From the NCBI RefSeq assembly GCF_004011695.2, contig NC_082411.1, forward strand, positions 1,162,001 through 1,226,000: 64,000 nt of DNA. The letters run 5' to 3'. Position numbers and translations under genes: made by a program. Each line of letters starts with the position of its first letter. Positions within the stretch are counted from its first letter, which is position 1. The notes below the pieces were generated by a model, which saw only the letters and a program-made list of their open reading frames with translations, made no database searches and had not been told where the DNA came from. Below, in pieces: positions 34,015 through 46,609 of this stretch. This DNA comes from Ascochyta rabiei. Its lineage: Eukaryota > Ascomycota > Dothideomycetes > Pleosporales > Didymellaceae.

Positions 34015-35203
34015 TCACTTCTTCACGGCAGCCTCGGCAACAGACGTATCGGCCTGGGCAGACCTGACTTCCACGACTTCCAATTCCCGCTCTCCTGCCT
34101 CCTCCTTCGTAGCCACAGCGGACATAGCCGTACTGACAAAGTACGCCTGCACCGGTAATACCTTCATACTGCCTTGCAAGCCCATAGTAAACTCATGCCT
34201 GAGGTCCTTGTGCATGTCGAATACCTCATTCCAGTGCTTGCTCAGTGCAGCGTGCTTGACAACGATGTGTGTCGACGGTGACGGCCAGTGAACAACTAGC
34301 ACGTCGAGGATGAGTTTGCGCAGTGTGGATCCTGGAGTCGTGTGGCTGCAGATGTAGTCTACTAGACTTGGGGTCAGGGCGAAATATTTACCGAGGCCGT
34401 AGTAGATGTGATTGAGCGCGTGGTTCAGGAAGCCCGGTGCGTTGAGACGGATGGACAGCAGGTAGGCGTGGACCGAGGGTGGGACCAAGGTATGGTTGTT
34501 CCCGTCCGTTACGGTGGACACTCGAGGGTTGTTGAGGCTTGGAGTCGGCAGTGGATACGGATGGCTGCCTTGGACGGCTTTTTGAGAATTGATTGTTGCT
34601 GGGGGTGGCATTGAAGCTTTGGCTGGCGTGTAAGATGGGTTATGTTGTGTTGACTTAGGTGCATATGGGATCGAGAGCGGATATCCAGGCCGTGCATCAA
34701 CAGTTGCAGGGTAGAAGCCCATGTACACGTACTTGAGGAAAAGGCCGAAGATAGCGAGATCAACGCCCGGCAGCCTGATTACGGTCTCTTCTGAATTCGC
34801 AGACTGTGCAATCACTTCCGCTTCAGTCTCGTCGTCTACCTTTTCGACTTTCACAATCATTGACTGGTCCTGAGTGGACACCTTGCGCTTCTTGTTGCCG
34901 TACACACGAGTACGAACCGTCTCGTACCGCAGTAACTCGTTCTTGAAGAAGGTTGAATGAAAGCAAAGAAGTGCGACTGGGAGATTGTACTTTGTTGCAA
35001 GTGGTCCGGAGCCAACGATGACGGATACCACGGACCCTTCAAGCCTGTGGACGTTAGCAGTAATCTTGAGGAGAAGAACGTGAGGCGTCTGACATTCGCA
35101 AGTATGTATCTGTGTGGGTCTGCTGCAGACCAGGCTGTGGCCGAGACGGAGGTTGCATTGTTGGTCTGCTGTCGACTGACAACGCTGGGCTTTGCCGTTC
35201 CAT
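34015..35203 (-). CDS. BTB/POZ-like domain protein
   Basis: Predicted 379-residue protein from exons 35203-35094 and 35044-34015, joined across a 49-nt intron (35045-35093) that has a good TGCTAAC branch and CACAG acceptor but an unusual GTCAGA donor. The join gives THTDTYLRMLEGSVVSVIVG. Following residues (KYNLPVALLCFHSTFFKNEL) match the start of fungal BTB domains, where a signal or protein level is sensed through dimerisation. A basic insert (GNKKRK) and an acidic stretch follow, then LPGVDLAIFGLFLKYVYMGF, the second BTB half. After a Pro-rich linker comes a helical C-terminal part (VHAYLLSIRLNAPGFLNHAL), as in the BTB/Kelch-free fungal proteins whose function is unknown. The second exon's frame also reads open upstream to 35412, but without an ATG. 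Confidence 0.65.
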
Positions 35204-35590
35204 CGTCGTGAGTCTGATTGAATAGTGCTGCAGATGTTGTTGGCCAAAGTTAGTGCTGTTGGTCTGATGCGAGATATCCAGGTTGAGGTACGTGTAAGAT
35301 TGAGAGAACAAGGAGATAGAGTGTCAAGAGAATTTATATGCACGTGGCTCGAGGGTGAAAGGTGCGAGGTGAGAGAAAGATGAGGTGAGAGACGACCTTT
35401 GCCTCTTTTCACTTTACACCAATCCCCGAGGCATCGATGACTACATTACCATATTAGATCTACTGCAGATGCTTCGGTCCGCATTCATCAGAGGTAAGAA
35501 CTCTTGTACTTATTGTTCAAGACAAGAACTCGCCTGCGCATCATCTAGGTCCTGACCAATTGTTTTAGCCCATCCCTTTCGTCACTGTTA
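35204..35590. other. Spacer upstream of the BTB-like gene
   Basis: Tandem minus-strand arrangement. It should hold the BTB-like promoter and the 3' end of the next gene. No motif was recognised. Confidence 0.4.
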
Positions 35591-38017
35591 TCACTTATGT
35601 TTCCAGCCACGTACACTTCTCTCCTGCCACTCTATCTCCATGTCCTCAGCACAGCTCTGACAGACAGCCATGCGACAGACAGCAATCTCACACTCCCAGA
35701 CGTTCTCATCACAGTTCTCGCTACACCTCTCGCAAAGCACAGGGATCTTCACATGTTGCTTGACACCGGTGTATGTCTGCAAGTAAGGCCTGACCTCCAA
35801 GCCATTGACGACAGCATTGTCTGGGATGCGCTTCAGATCAATCGGATGGAATATGTGACCGTTGCTGATGCACTGGTGTTTCTGAAGCTGCTTTGGAGGC
35901 GTGAGCGAGTCGGAACGCGGCTTAATCGGCGGGGTGGGAAGGCCTTCGTCGCTCTTAGGAAATGGCGCTGGTGGTGTTTCCTGATCGGCAAGGACGTCGG
36001 GATCAACACGGGTAGATACTGGGCGCTGTTCAGTACTGTTGTAGTTTGAGATCCAGTTCTGTACGAGTAGACGCGACTCGTCGCGCGTCATCTTAGATTT
36101 CTTAGACTTCGAAGTACAATCCGGATCTTCGTGATGGTAGTGTGTGACGACAGGCTTTGGCTTGTCAGCAATGTCAAGGCAGCAATATGTGACTGTGCTT
36201 ACACTTGCTGGAAGAATGTTTTCATTCTGGGTGGGAGAGGTGATACACTTCTTCTCGTTTTCTGTGAGAACAAGGTTTTCCGGAAGAGAAGTACTGCTCC
36301 CGACGTAGGATACTTGCTTCTTGTTCCTAGGTGGAATATCCACAGTTTTCACGGTTGCTGGTAAGATCGTGGTAAATGTCATCACCTTCGCCTCATGCAC
36401 TGTTGGCTCTTTATCGAGGTCGATGCTGCTGCGAATTAATACCAGGCCCCCAACGTCTTCGTCGCTGCTCTCATCAGGTGTAGAATTCAGTCGCCCAGAG
36501 ATACAGTCTCCACTCTTGTCGTTCCAGAACTTGTGCTTCATCCTCTCCTGCTCACGCTTCAGAACAGCAATCTCGGCGTCCATAGCTGGCTTCTTGGCTT
36601 CGACCCTGAGCATTGTCTTCCTGCAAGCTTCAAACCGCATGTCATCTTCGGTTGCGTCAAGAAAACCATCCTCGATGCTCTGCAAAGGGCTTCGCTTGTA
36701 CAGTGTGGAAGACCAATGCCAATGCCCTCGTTTGACATTGACTTTGGTACCGGGATGTACGGTATTATCCTCCTCGTCGGTAGCTTCTTCGTCGTAGAAC
36801 TCATCGGTAGGCGATAGATCGTCTTCATCAAGTTTGAAAGCACCATACAGAGGCAACACCGATTCACTGTGAGATTGAGGCAATACCGGGCCGCTGTAGG
36901 GAGTATTGTCATACTCATATTCAGAGATCACGCCTAAATCGGTTGTATCTCTATCTTGGCGGTAATTTGCGCGAAGTTCCTCAAACGAGGTCTCCGTTAT
37001 AGGCGACATCCGCTGAAATGATCTGGGACTCTTCTTACTCACACGACGCTTGGTTACAGCAGGCACAGGCCGAGGCGCAGCTGGAATGCGGAATCGGGAT
37101 TTCTGAAGGCCATTATCACTGCTGTAAATAATATCGGCATCGTTCTTGTCAAGGTCGAAACGCGTTGTCGGAGCTGTGGTCTGCTGGATTGGTGCACGTC
37201 TGGGGCCTGTCAAATTCGGGATAAGCATGCGTAGCCTTTTGTTGGTGTTGATTCTGCTAGTTTTTGCGGAATTTGGCAGATCAGGCTCCACACCATCTTC
37301 CTTAAACCTGGTCTGCCGTTCTGCACCTGCCTTGGATTCGGTTAGCAGAGACAGAGAAAACTGCTTCTTAAACATTGGCCTAACCAGAGCATCATCATCG
37401 TCATCACCGACATTGGCATCATCCTGGAAATGTCCGTGGCGTGGGCTCTCGGTGATGTTAGGCTTAGATTCAAGACCAAAGAACTGCGCAGCTTTGGAGG
37501 GTGTGGTGACCGGTAACGGCGACGTGACGACTGGTGTGTGAGGAGAGCCGTTCGGTCGATCAAGGGCTTTAGGCCTTTTGGTGCCGAACAAACCTTGCTT
37601 TCTCTTGCCATCGGTTGCTGTGGACTTGGGCGAGGACGTGGCTGGATCATCTGCAAAGAGAGTGTATGGCGCACTGGATCTAAACATGTCAGCTACGTAT
37701 CTGTTGTGGTTTTTAAGTTGTACTTACTTGACCGCACCACTATGCAAATATGATTGCATTTTACTCTCGATTCTCTCAGGTCCCTGTCGATGTTCGTATC
37801 GATGTTGATCGTACCTGTCTTCTGATTGTCTCTCCTTCACATGTGTTGAGCCTTGACTATTGACAGCATTCACCAAGCTAGCAGCAACTGACTCGGGGTT
37901 CAGTACAGGCATAGTGCTCGATCGTGGCGGTTCTTCATTTGTGCGATTTCGGCGGATCAGCTTGCGTCGTCGACCGCCAATCCACGCTGCCGGGGTGCTC
38001 TTCTTGGTTCCCGGCAT
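35591..38017 (-). CDS. Uncharacterised protein with C-terminal cysteine cluster
   Basis: Predicted 792-residue protein from exons 38017-37728 and 37679-35591, joined across a 48-nt intron (37680-37727; donor GTAAGT, branch GCTGAC, acceptor TTTAG) that gives SGAVKSSAPYTLF. The start is Lys/Arg-rich (GGRRRKLIRRNR), a likely nuclear signal. Most of the chain is polar and disordered, with acidic patches and Ser/Thr-Pro sites. The last 50 residues are compact and hold seven cysteines at 746, 749, 753, 760, 765, 770 and 773 (C-X2-C-X3-C-X6-C-X4-C-X4-C-X2-C), then a Trp-rich end with a His at 791. This looks like a zinc-binding module but matches no RING, PHD or ZZ spacing that I know. Before it, VNGLEVRPYLQTYTGVKQHV is also compact. 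Family unknown. Confidence 0.75.
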
Positions 38018-38433
38018 TGTGGCGCTCAACGACTGACAGCAAGATCGAAGGTGCGATAGCGCTGTGTTTGCAACGTAACGAGGCGAGCTCACGAAGCTCA
38101 AGGGGAAGTGTTGGATTGCGTGACACCGTGAGATGTATGTGAAGAGCCAGGAATAGTTTCGTAGTTGCCTAGTCACAGTGCACGCGGAGGAGCAGCGAAA
38201 GTGAATGCAAAAAGAGCAATATCGACATGACGTAGCGAAAACAGCTTCACTAGGAAAGCACCAACGAGATTCTGAAGTGTAAAGGAAACTATAGTGGAAA
38301 TCAGAGAGACAACAGAAGATATGTGCACAAACCATGTATAAAATCCTGGGTATATCATAGCCGTTACCATGCAGCCATCCAAATATGCTGACCCGTCCAA
38401 ATGCAATGTTCGTCGCCCCCAGCCACACCCACG
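38018..38433. other. Spacer between the cysteine-tail gene and the esterase gene
   Basis: Both neighbours are on the minus strand, so this holds one promoter and one 3' end. Minus-strand open frames here have no ATG-started recognisable product. Confidence 0.4.
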
Positions 38434-41400
38434 TTACGAGCGCTCCCGGTCCTTCGCCGTACTCAAGGATCTGGCAACCTGCTCAGTTACTCCACTTCCA
38501 TTCCCCACTCTAATAGTATCAGGGCTGCCCTCTATAGACCGTCTTAGGCCCACGTCACTGAGGTGAAGAGAGGGACTACCAGGTGGACTTGCGGCAACCT
38601 GGTGACCTGCAGGAAGAATAGCCTGGCTACCTAGCGGTTGTTGCGAGTCCGGCTCCTTAGTCGCCTTGGTCGGTCGCCTTGGACTTGCACCCAAACCTCT
38701 GTGTATATCCACAGACGGTGTTGGCTGTGGCGCTGCAGACGTGCCGTTGAAGAAGCCAGAGAGCTCTGCATCGGTGGTTCCCTGACTGTTTGGTGTTCGT
38801 GGTGGATTGGGAGAAGTTGGTGTCCTTGTAACGCGAGGATAACCGAGTTGCAGGAACTTCTGAACTGCGTTGCGTTCATCATTATCATCATCTTCGTCAC
38901 TTGTTGCTCCATCAAAGTAGTTATCCCAATCTACCGAGGTTGTGCTGCGGATCGAGTCCGAAGTGTTCATGCGCTTTGGCGCCCTGAAGGAGTTCTCGAG
39001 TGGTGCTAGCTCGTCGCGGACCTCCCTCAGCTCGCTCTCGGTACGCTCAATGGGTGGCACCGAGTCTTCCTGGCCCTTCACGTGTTCACCGTCTTCTTTT
39101 ACAGGGGCATCGACGCCCTTAGCACGATCAAGAGCGGGTTCTTGCTCATCGCGGGTCTGTGCAGAGTACGTGTCTGCGAAGTGAGTGTCACATAGATGCT
39201 TGATTACCGGCCAACCGTAAGCGTTGGCGAACATGCGGCGCACGACGATGTTGTTGTGCGCGTCAGGCTCGAGACGGACAAGGACCTTACGCCACGACAG
39301 ATCCTTATGGTAAGCACGAGCGATCTTCTCTTCTACTCGCATGACGCCCTCGTCGACGGTACCGACGGATGTCGGAGACCTACCGCTCTCACCAGAGAAA
39401 GAGCGGCCGGAAGATCTTTTCCTGGCAGGTGGCGGCGGTATGTCTTCTGGGTGATACACACGGTCGTGGAAGATGGTGCGAGCACGAGTACTTGGATCAA
39501 CGATCCAGGATGTGGGTGGAACAGGTGGATTGATGAGGTCTCCTGCCGACTCAAAGATCGTCGTCTTAGGTGGTGCCGCCGAGTTCTTCGACGGATCGAG
39601 TGTGCTGTCACCGCGTGATGCCAGGGGTCGTTTCCTCTGCTGCGAGCCTTGTGACGGTGGTTCTTCAGTCGCAGCCTCTTGCTCCTCGTCGTCCTTGAAG
39701 ACAGTCTGACTGCGGGTGAACATCTTCTTGTCCCTTGAAGTATGCTTGCCTGTAGGGCGGATGTAGCTCCACCACTGCATCAATGTGTTTTGTGGTTGGA
39801 AGTACTGATCAGATGCCGGCACACCTGGGTTCCCTTGCACAGCGTCTTCTGGGTCGTGCTTCTGGCCATCCAAGAACTGATGAGCTGCAGGCTCCGAGGC
39901 AGTCACTCTGTCATCTTGGTTGGTGACATCTGCACCTGGCAGAGGGACGGTAGTGTCGTCCCCATTCCCTGATGGAGATTCGGTCTCGTCGTCCTTGTCT
40001 GGAAACCCTAACCTCGACGGATTGGGCGATGAGTTCTGCCCTGTCAATTGACTGAAGCCCCACATCGCGACACTCCCAATCAGTCCGTTCTCTCGCCTAG
40101 CCTTCTCGACCTTGCCCAAACCCCTCCAGTCCAGGAATAACAGGCAACTAGTCCGGAGTGGCACAACCCCATCGTTGACAACATTGGAGTATACCGTACG
40201 GTTTCTAAACATGCGTAGCACCATGTGAGCCGGCCCGGTGGGTAGGATCCGGAGGAGTGGCTTGGTACCAGGATCTTCTTGTTCCTGGCTCGCAGACTGT
40301 CCCCCAAATCCACTAACCATAGCAGTCCATCCACTTTTCGCCAGGGTTGGGGCTCTCCAAGTCAAACCAAGATCCTGTCCAGTCCTTCCCACCAAGCCAA
40401 AGTCGAGAGCGAACTTGACATACATTGGGTTCTCATTGCTGAGACCCAGCATAGGTGACGCCATGGCGATGAAATTGATAGGTTTGATGTGTTCGAAGAA
40501 TTTGGGAGAGTGCTTGTAGATGTATGCTATAGCATATGTTTGGACTAGTCCTCCTAGGGAGTGTCCGATGAAGCTTATGCTAGTGAACTTGTACGCACGC
40601 TTTTGCTTATGCGAATGGGGTTTGAAGTGGACATCGCTTCCTTCGTGTGCCGGTATTCCTTCATCCGGCTTGTCCTTGTTTGGAGAGAAGGGGTTCAGCT
40701 TCTGCCCAACCGATTTCTTGATCGGTAGGTATGGCTGATCTGGGTACGTGAGTCGCAGCACGTGCTTAGCAAGCCGCTTCCCGAGATACTGTATGCCCCG
40801 TTCGGTGCGAACAACATTGCCGTCGAAGCCGCGAACGATGACATCCTCTTCATCTTCGTCCTCCTCTTCGTCTGGTATGTCTTCTTGACCGCCCGACAGA
40901 GGCGCTGTCGATGTCTCGTTGTTGCCCTCGTTACTCGGCTTCTGTCCTCTTTGCTCCTGCCGCCGTCTCCGGCGGTCTTCCCGGGCCTGCCTCGCGGTCG
41001 CATCGATGCTCTCCTTCAGGTACAGCATATCTGCGCCAAGATTGCTGTGCAGCCCATGTGTGACCACGACGAGGTGCACGTTCTTCTGCTTGCGAGTGTC
41101 GTCCTTCTGCTCGTGCTGGACGTCGTTCGACTTGCGCCTGTCAGGCTGGCTCTCTTCATCCTTGTACTCTGGTAGCTCCGGCTTATTCCACAGACTCGTT
41201 GTGTCGTCAACGACTAGTTTGATGGCTTTGGAGAAGACGCCCCTCTGCTGCGCAGGATGGTTCGACGTGTGGGACTTGTTCCCCTGCTGGTGATCTTGGA
41301 CTTTGCCTGGCGTTCCAGAGCTGTTTCCAGTCACGGCCGTGAAGCCAAGGTCGAGTGACCTCTCGTCGCGGGCTACCAGCAGCTCGTAGCTCACAGAGGC

Positions 41401-42011
41401 CGAGTGGGAGAAGATGATCTGGGAGTCGACCTCGATGATCCATGTTGCGCTTTTGGGGGTGCCATCGAAGTTCCTCCACTCGTCGCCCTGTCTGATATGC
41501 TCCGGCACCGTCAGCCGGGCGTTCCAGTAGCCGCCGGCTTTCAGGTTGGGCTCGAACTCGGGGACACCGTACGTCTTGGGCGACTCGGCTTTCCTGTTCG
41601 GATTGAAGGTGGAGGGATATGCGGCGACATGGATGGTGTAGGGCCCGTGGAGGTAGGCGGCTCGCAGCGGCAGGGCGGAGGTGTTGCGTATGCGCACGTG
41701 GAGGAATGCAGGTGCAGGAAGGATACGGTCTTCGCTGGGCGTGTAGGTGACCGTGTACCTGCATCATGTCTTAGCACTTTGTCGGCCTGTGCCCAAACCG
41801 GGCGACTTCCGCGGGCATCTGCAACCTACCGTACAACCTCGCCCACCTTGACGCTGCCCGTCTGGTGGAGCAGCAGCATTCTGCACGCGCGCTGTTCCTC
41901 GGCCTGGAGCTCCTTTTGCGACGGGGTGCACAGGAAATACGAGGCCCCGGGGCGAGTGCAGCCCGTGTCCGGGGTTTGGGCGAGGGAATAGGTTCGAGGC
42001 GTGAGCAGCAT
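38434..42011 (-). CDS. DUF676/ROG1-type serine esterase (putative lipase)
   Basis: Predicted 1168-residue protein from exons 42011-41830 and 41758-38434, joined across a 71-nt intron (41759-41829). The join gives VGEVVRYTVTYTPSEDR. An alpha/beta-hydrolase core of the DUF676 family (Pfam PF05057) is split by a disordered insert: VHLVVVTHGLHSNLGADM carries the oxyanion His-Gly, the nucleophile elbow SFIGHSLGGLVQTYA puts the catalytic Ser near residue 459, and NDGVVPLRTSCLLFLDW and VIKHLCDTHFAD are the likely acid and His regions. The family includes yeast Rog1, a monoacylglycerol lipase. The first 200 residues form a beta-rich N-terminal domain seen in the long filamentous-fungal members. The acidic Glu/Asp run at the core insert and the Ser/Pro-rich C-terminal third are disordered. 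Substrate not predictable. Confidence 0.85.
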
Positions 42012-43099
42012 TTAGCGGCGTTAGCAACGTTCGGCAGCAGGCGGGCGCTGGCGATTACGGATCCTCGCGGCGCGTCATCAGCTGCCCCTGCCCGTGAGAC
42101 GTCGATTCTGAGCTACTGCGATGTTTTGCGGGGCCGCTCGGCGGTGCTGGCTGGCTTATACGGTAGGGTTGTTTTGCTGCTGGTCACATGCATTGCTGCG
42201 TCACGGCTCGCATGGCCAATGTTGGCCACCATCCTCCCTGTCTCCGTCGCGTGCCTACCATCTCAACCAGTCTGGGTCTGAACGTTTCCATGTCTCAAGC
42301 CCGCCTTCTCACAAGACACGAATACAAACAAACAGAGCACCGGCAAAAGTATCGACAGACTCGGTAGACGGGTGCAGGGAAAGAACGCGTGTCGAACGCG
42401 CCTTCCACGAGCCTTTCACGAGCCTAAGCCGATTGGAGCACTCCATGCTTCCAGGATGATGCATACCTGTGGACAACACCGTACAAAGCCTGCAGCTATC
42501 GGCCGCCTTATGCATACAAGAGCGAGTACCTCCTAGACCCAACCATGATGTATAATCTAATTCCATATGCGTCTTGAAATCCAGCACCTGACGCTATAGT
42601 TACACTTTCAGTTGGTTCGTAGAGAGCAATGACGCTAGCGCAACGGTGACGGCAGTATTGGCAGTATCGGCAGGCGCGTCTGCCACTAAACAAACACCAC
42701 TCACTTTGAGACACGCATCAAACACAAAGCGCAAGACTCGTCCGAACGCTTTGAAATATATCAAGTGTTCATAAATCTATGTATGTATTGCGCCTTAGCA
42801 GCATATCAACACTTAGCGCCGCCTTATATGATACCAATGTAATAGTGACCAGAGACCAGAAAGTAAAGCTCGCAAGAAGAGACATGCAAGCAGCGCGCTG
42901 CCATGCATGCATGCAGGGGTTGTATACAAGGGAATGACAGATAGAAAACCAAGATATATCGCAACGCCGTGGGACCTCAAGGTCCCGAGAGAGTATCCAG
43001 ATGCAAGTGGACCGTTACGCAGAGCCAATGCTGCGCGAAGGATGGGATGAAATCGTTCCTGCCGATGAAGATGCTGACAAAAGAAGCTCGCGAGTGAGG
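42012..43099. other. Intergenic region upstream of the esterase gene
   Basis: A 1.1-kb region between the esterase start and the DUF1765 stop. No gene, repeat or RNA was recognised. Confidence 0.5.
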
Positions 43100-46000
43100 C
43101 TAACCTGGTCGCCTGAAGGCTTCGACACAAAGCGTTGGTGTCTCGACTTGCTTGTTCGTCGGTACACCCTCATTCTTTCTCCGGTCGAAGAAGTTCTGAC
43201 ATTCGTGCGAGACGAATGTCCACTCTGCAAGGGCGCGACCAGCGTAACGACTAGAAGTCACAGCTTTGCCCGTAGGCTGAACGCTCCCGACTGCGTCGTT
43301 ATGTATGCCCTTCTGCTGAAGCAAGATCTGTGCCGGAAGTGGCAGTCGTGGTGGCTGAAGTCGCATATTTTGGTAGGTACCGAACCGCTTGTCGACCCAT
43401 TCGAGGGAGAAGCGGAAACTGTAGGAGCGGTGCGCTGGAGGCGGTGATGGCGTAGGTGTAGGCGCCGGTTTCTCCATGGAGATTTTTTCGAGGGAACTCT
43501 GGGGAGGCGTTGGCGTCTTTGTGTTCTCCTTATCCTTAGCAGCCTGCGCATTTGCTTTGGACTTGGAAGGCTTCGACGAGCCACCCATGAGGCTCTTGAA
43601 CATGCCCCATTTGCCTTTTGTGGGCTCTTCGTCTGGGAAGTCTGTTGAGTCCGTCGCCAGTGCGGCAACCTTTTGCACCATGGGTTCCGGAACTGGAGTG
43701 GAAGCGGACGGCTTCCGCTGATGGGGGTTTTGTACGACGCCGTCGAATGTTAAGAAGGGGCCATTGCTGGCGGCGATGGGATTATCATTACGTATAATAA
43801 GGAAACGTCGACCTGGGGCTGGGTTGCAAGCCTGTGTCGAGGGAAAAGCAAGTTGCAGTCGTTCAGCGTCTTCAGCAAGCCAAAGATAGTGTGACCACAC
43901 GGAGCGAAGGCGATCGCTGAGTGCCGTCTTGATCTCCCTGTGTCTTGTTAGTGCCATTAAAATGAAGTTGGTGGCAAAACCTACACTTCAACTTCAGAAG
44001 ACTCGCCATCATATCGAGCAACCCTCCAGCATATCAAGCGCATATAGTACGAGCGTACCATTGGGCACCAATGGTTGAACCTGCTCTCAAAGAAAGCTGG
44101 CTCCAAAAGAAAATCGAGGCACAAGCTCCTCTTGCGTTGCTCGTCCAGGGTCAGAGTAGACCAAATACTGTACAGGAAGGAGTACAGCTTGATTTCTGTA
44201 GCTGTGTTCTCGCTTGCTGTCATCTCTCTACATACTGTCAACCAGAATGGCCAATGTATGATGACATGATGCTCGACGTTGTGTTGCTCGTAACGGACCA
44301 AGATTGCAAAGGCTTCTTCTAAGAAGTCGCACAAAGTGTAACAGGCATTACTGTCGTACACAGAGATCTTTCGTGCTTGTGCCTGCAGTAAGCTTACGAA
44401 GCTATCCGCAAACATGCGTCGAGCGATGTGAATGTGGGAGTTGCTCTCAGAAAGGAAGTCGCGTATGAGCATGATCAATCGATTCTCCTGCATCTGCCGA
44501 GTAGCATTCGCAGGTGGGATGGAAATGGTTGACGCTGAAGTGTCAGGGTCGCTCAGAACATCGTCGAAAGTAATGGGTTGCGCTCCTCCGTTTTCCTCTG
44601 TTTGTTGCGGCAAAGCGTGTCTGTTTATCGTTGCGTCCATATTGACAAGGATTTGCGCGTGTACCATGAGTAGTCCTGGTGCGCAAATACGCTCCTGCGC
44701 AGTTGGTGCTGTGGGCAAGAAACCAGTCGCAAGGATATGGTAGTGCTTGACGAAGACGTAGAACAGATCGCTTTCGGCTCCTGACCAGCGCTTTGTCCAA
44801 AGCCCGTACCAATCGAGGTTGGCAATCTGCAGTGGTGGCGTTGCGGTTGGTGGATTGCGAAGTACGCGAACCATCTTGGCCAAGGACTGGAACTTGAGAG
44901 AATGAAGGTTGGGTGGGAAGGCGGCCGCAACGCGAGCGGAGATGCTGTCTATCTTGTCCAGCCTCGAGAGACCTGCTTCGGCCAGGACACGCTTCATCAT
45001 CTCTAAAGGTGGACTCCAAAGTCGTACCAGAATGTCGGCGACCCCAGGACAAAAGCAGAAGGCATATGCACAGGTCTTGCCGCACAACGTGACGAGACTT
45101 GCTGCCGCATTTCGCGGGGTCATCTTGTCAACCACGAACGCCATCTGAGACATCAGGTTCTGTTGGAACGTGTTTTTGACGTTGTGGTAGACGGACTCTG
45201 CAAGAAAGTCGGAGGATGTAGAAGCAGCCGAAGTAGCTGTCAAGGTTGCGGTGGTTTCCTCACGATCGGCGAGCGCGCAGAATGGTGATGGGGCAAGCCT
45301 CCATTCAGGCCTTTCCATGATTCCAGCAAGACCTTCCAAGATCACCGGACGATCTGTCCCAGATATCGACTGGTTGTTTCGTCCTGCCACAAGTTCCAAC
45401 AGGCCCGTCCACCAGCCATTGAGAATGTTTGTTCTTCGATCAAGGTCCTCCGGTCGGAGCTTTTGATTCGAGGGGTGGTTGGCGTACTTGTAGATGAATT
45501 CTTGAAGGAGGCTCGTTCGAACTATGTTGGCTTTTAAAGAGCTGGATTTATGCTGGAACCTATCACTCGTAAGCTTGGGGAACCCCTGGACAGTGATCAA
45601 CATACTTGCGCAGCTCGCCCTCTAAGGTTCTAAAAACGGTCCAGAGCTCATCTTTCTTGCGCGGTTCCGTCTTGACACGATTGCCTAGCTTGTCCGTGGA
45701 GAGATTGCGTGGAAGCGGGGGAACGACGTTGGTGGGGCTGAGGGGGCTTTGCGAATGCGGGTATAGGGGAAGCTGTTCAGTCGAGAAGGATTTCGGCACG
45801 GAGGGGACGGCAGGCCCGTTAGCTGTCAGAAGTGCGCTGAGGCGCTTGTTCTTCTTGCTGAGGGGTATGGGTGCGGGTCGCTGCTCCACAGTGTCTGCTG
45901 CCTCGTCCCTTGCTTGATTCTTCGCTTCAGCCTCCTCAGGAATGGTGTCGGTGCTCGCCGGGGTCTTTCGTTTCGGCGCTTCGGCAGTCGCTGCCTTCTT

Positions 46001-46609
46001 TTTTGCGTCTTCTTCCTTCTGAGCTGCCCTCTTCTCCTTTCTGCTCTCCTTTGTGGGCGAGGTTGCTGTTGCAGGCGGCGGCGGCGGCTGCTGCTGCTGC
46101 TGCGACGAAACTACCCACGACTTCCTCCTCAACTTAGTCAAGGACCTCGATGGTGAGCCGTTGGGCGATTCTGTTTCTTTTACGGCTTCTTTGCGATTGC
46201 GCTCGGGTTTGGGTTCGACGGACGGCTCTCGGCTCTTGCTGGAGAATGGCAGGAATCTCGACGAGCGGCGTGTGGTGTTGGTGGGCCTCAATTGCGGCAT
46301 TTCCAGGGCCTGAGGGGCTTCCTCTGAAGAGTGGCTCGACCCACCTGACGAGCTGTCAGATGTGACATCGACGTCTTTGGCCTTCTTCAGGTCGTCCTCC
46401 GGGTCGTGCGCCGGCGCATCCCCATCTAGGCTCTTCACTCGCGGAAAGTACGTGTACGATGCCGCCTTGGGTAACTGTGCTCTCTCAGGCTTCTTCTCGC
46501 CGTCGGTGGGCGGTAGGGGGCCGACTTCTGACGCAGCTCTGCTCCTGCCTCTCGACTTGCTCGAGAAGACGTCGTGTCCTCGCAGGGCTGAGGCGACGGC
46601 GATTGGCAT
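43100..46609 (-). CDS. DUF1765 family protein
   Basis: Predicted 1138-residue protein from three exons: 46609-45606, 45559-43985 and 43937-43100, with introns of 46 and 47 nt. Both splices keep the frame (ELRKFQHKSS and SSEVEVEIKTAL). The first 330 residues are disordered, rich in Ser/Pro/Lys with a short QQQQQPPPPP run and a Lys/Glu-rich helix. The middle exon is the DUF1765 region (Pfam PF08578): PEDLDRRTNILNGWWTGLLE, the RPVILEGLAGIMERPEW block, and a long helical array to about residue 850. The last exon has a DNPIAASNGPFLTFDG block, a disordered Lys/Pro linker and YSFRFSLEWVDKRFG before the end. The family is fungal and its function is not known to me; the helical middle suggests a scaffold. 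The first ATG in frame is at 46609. Confidence 0.85.
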
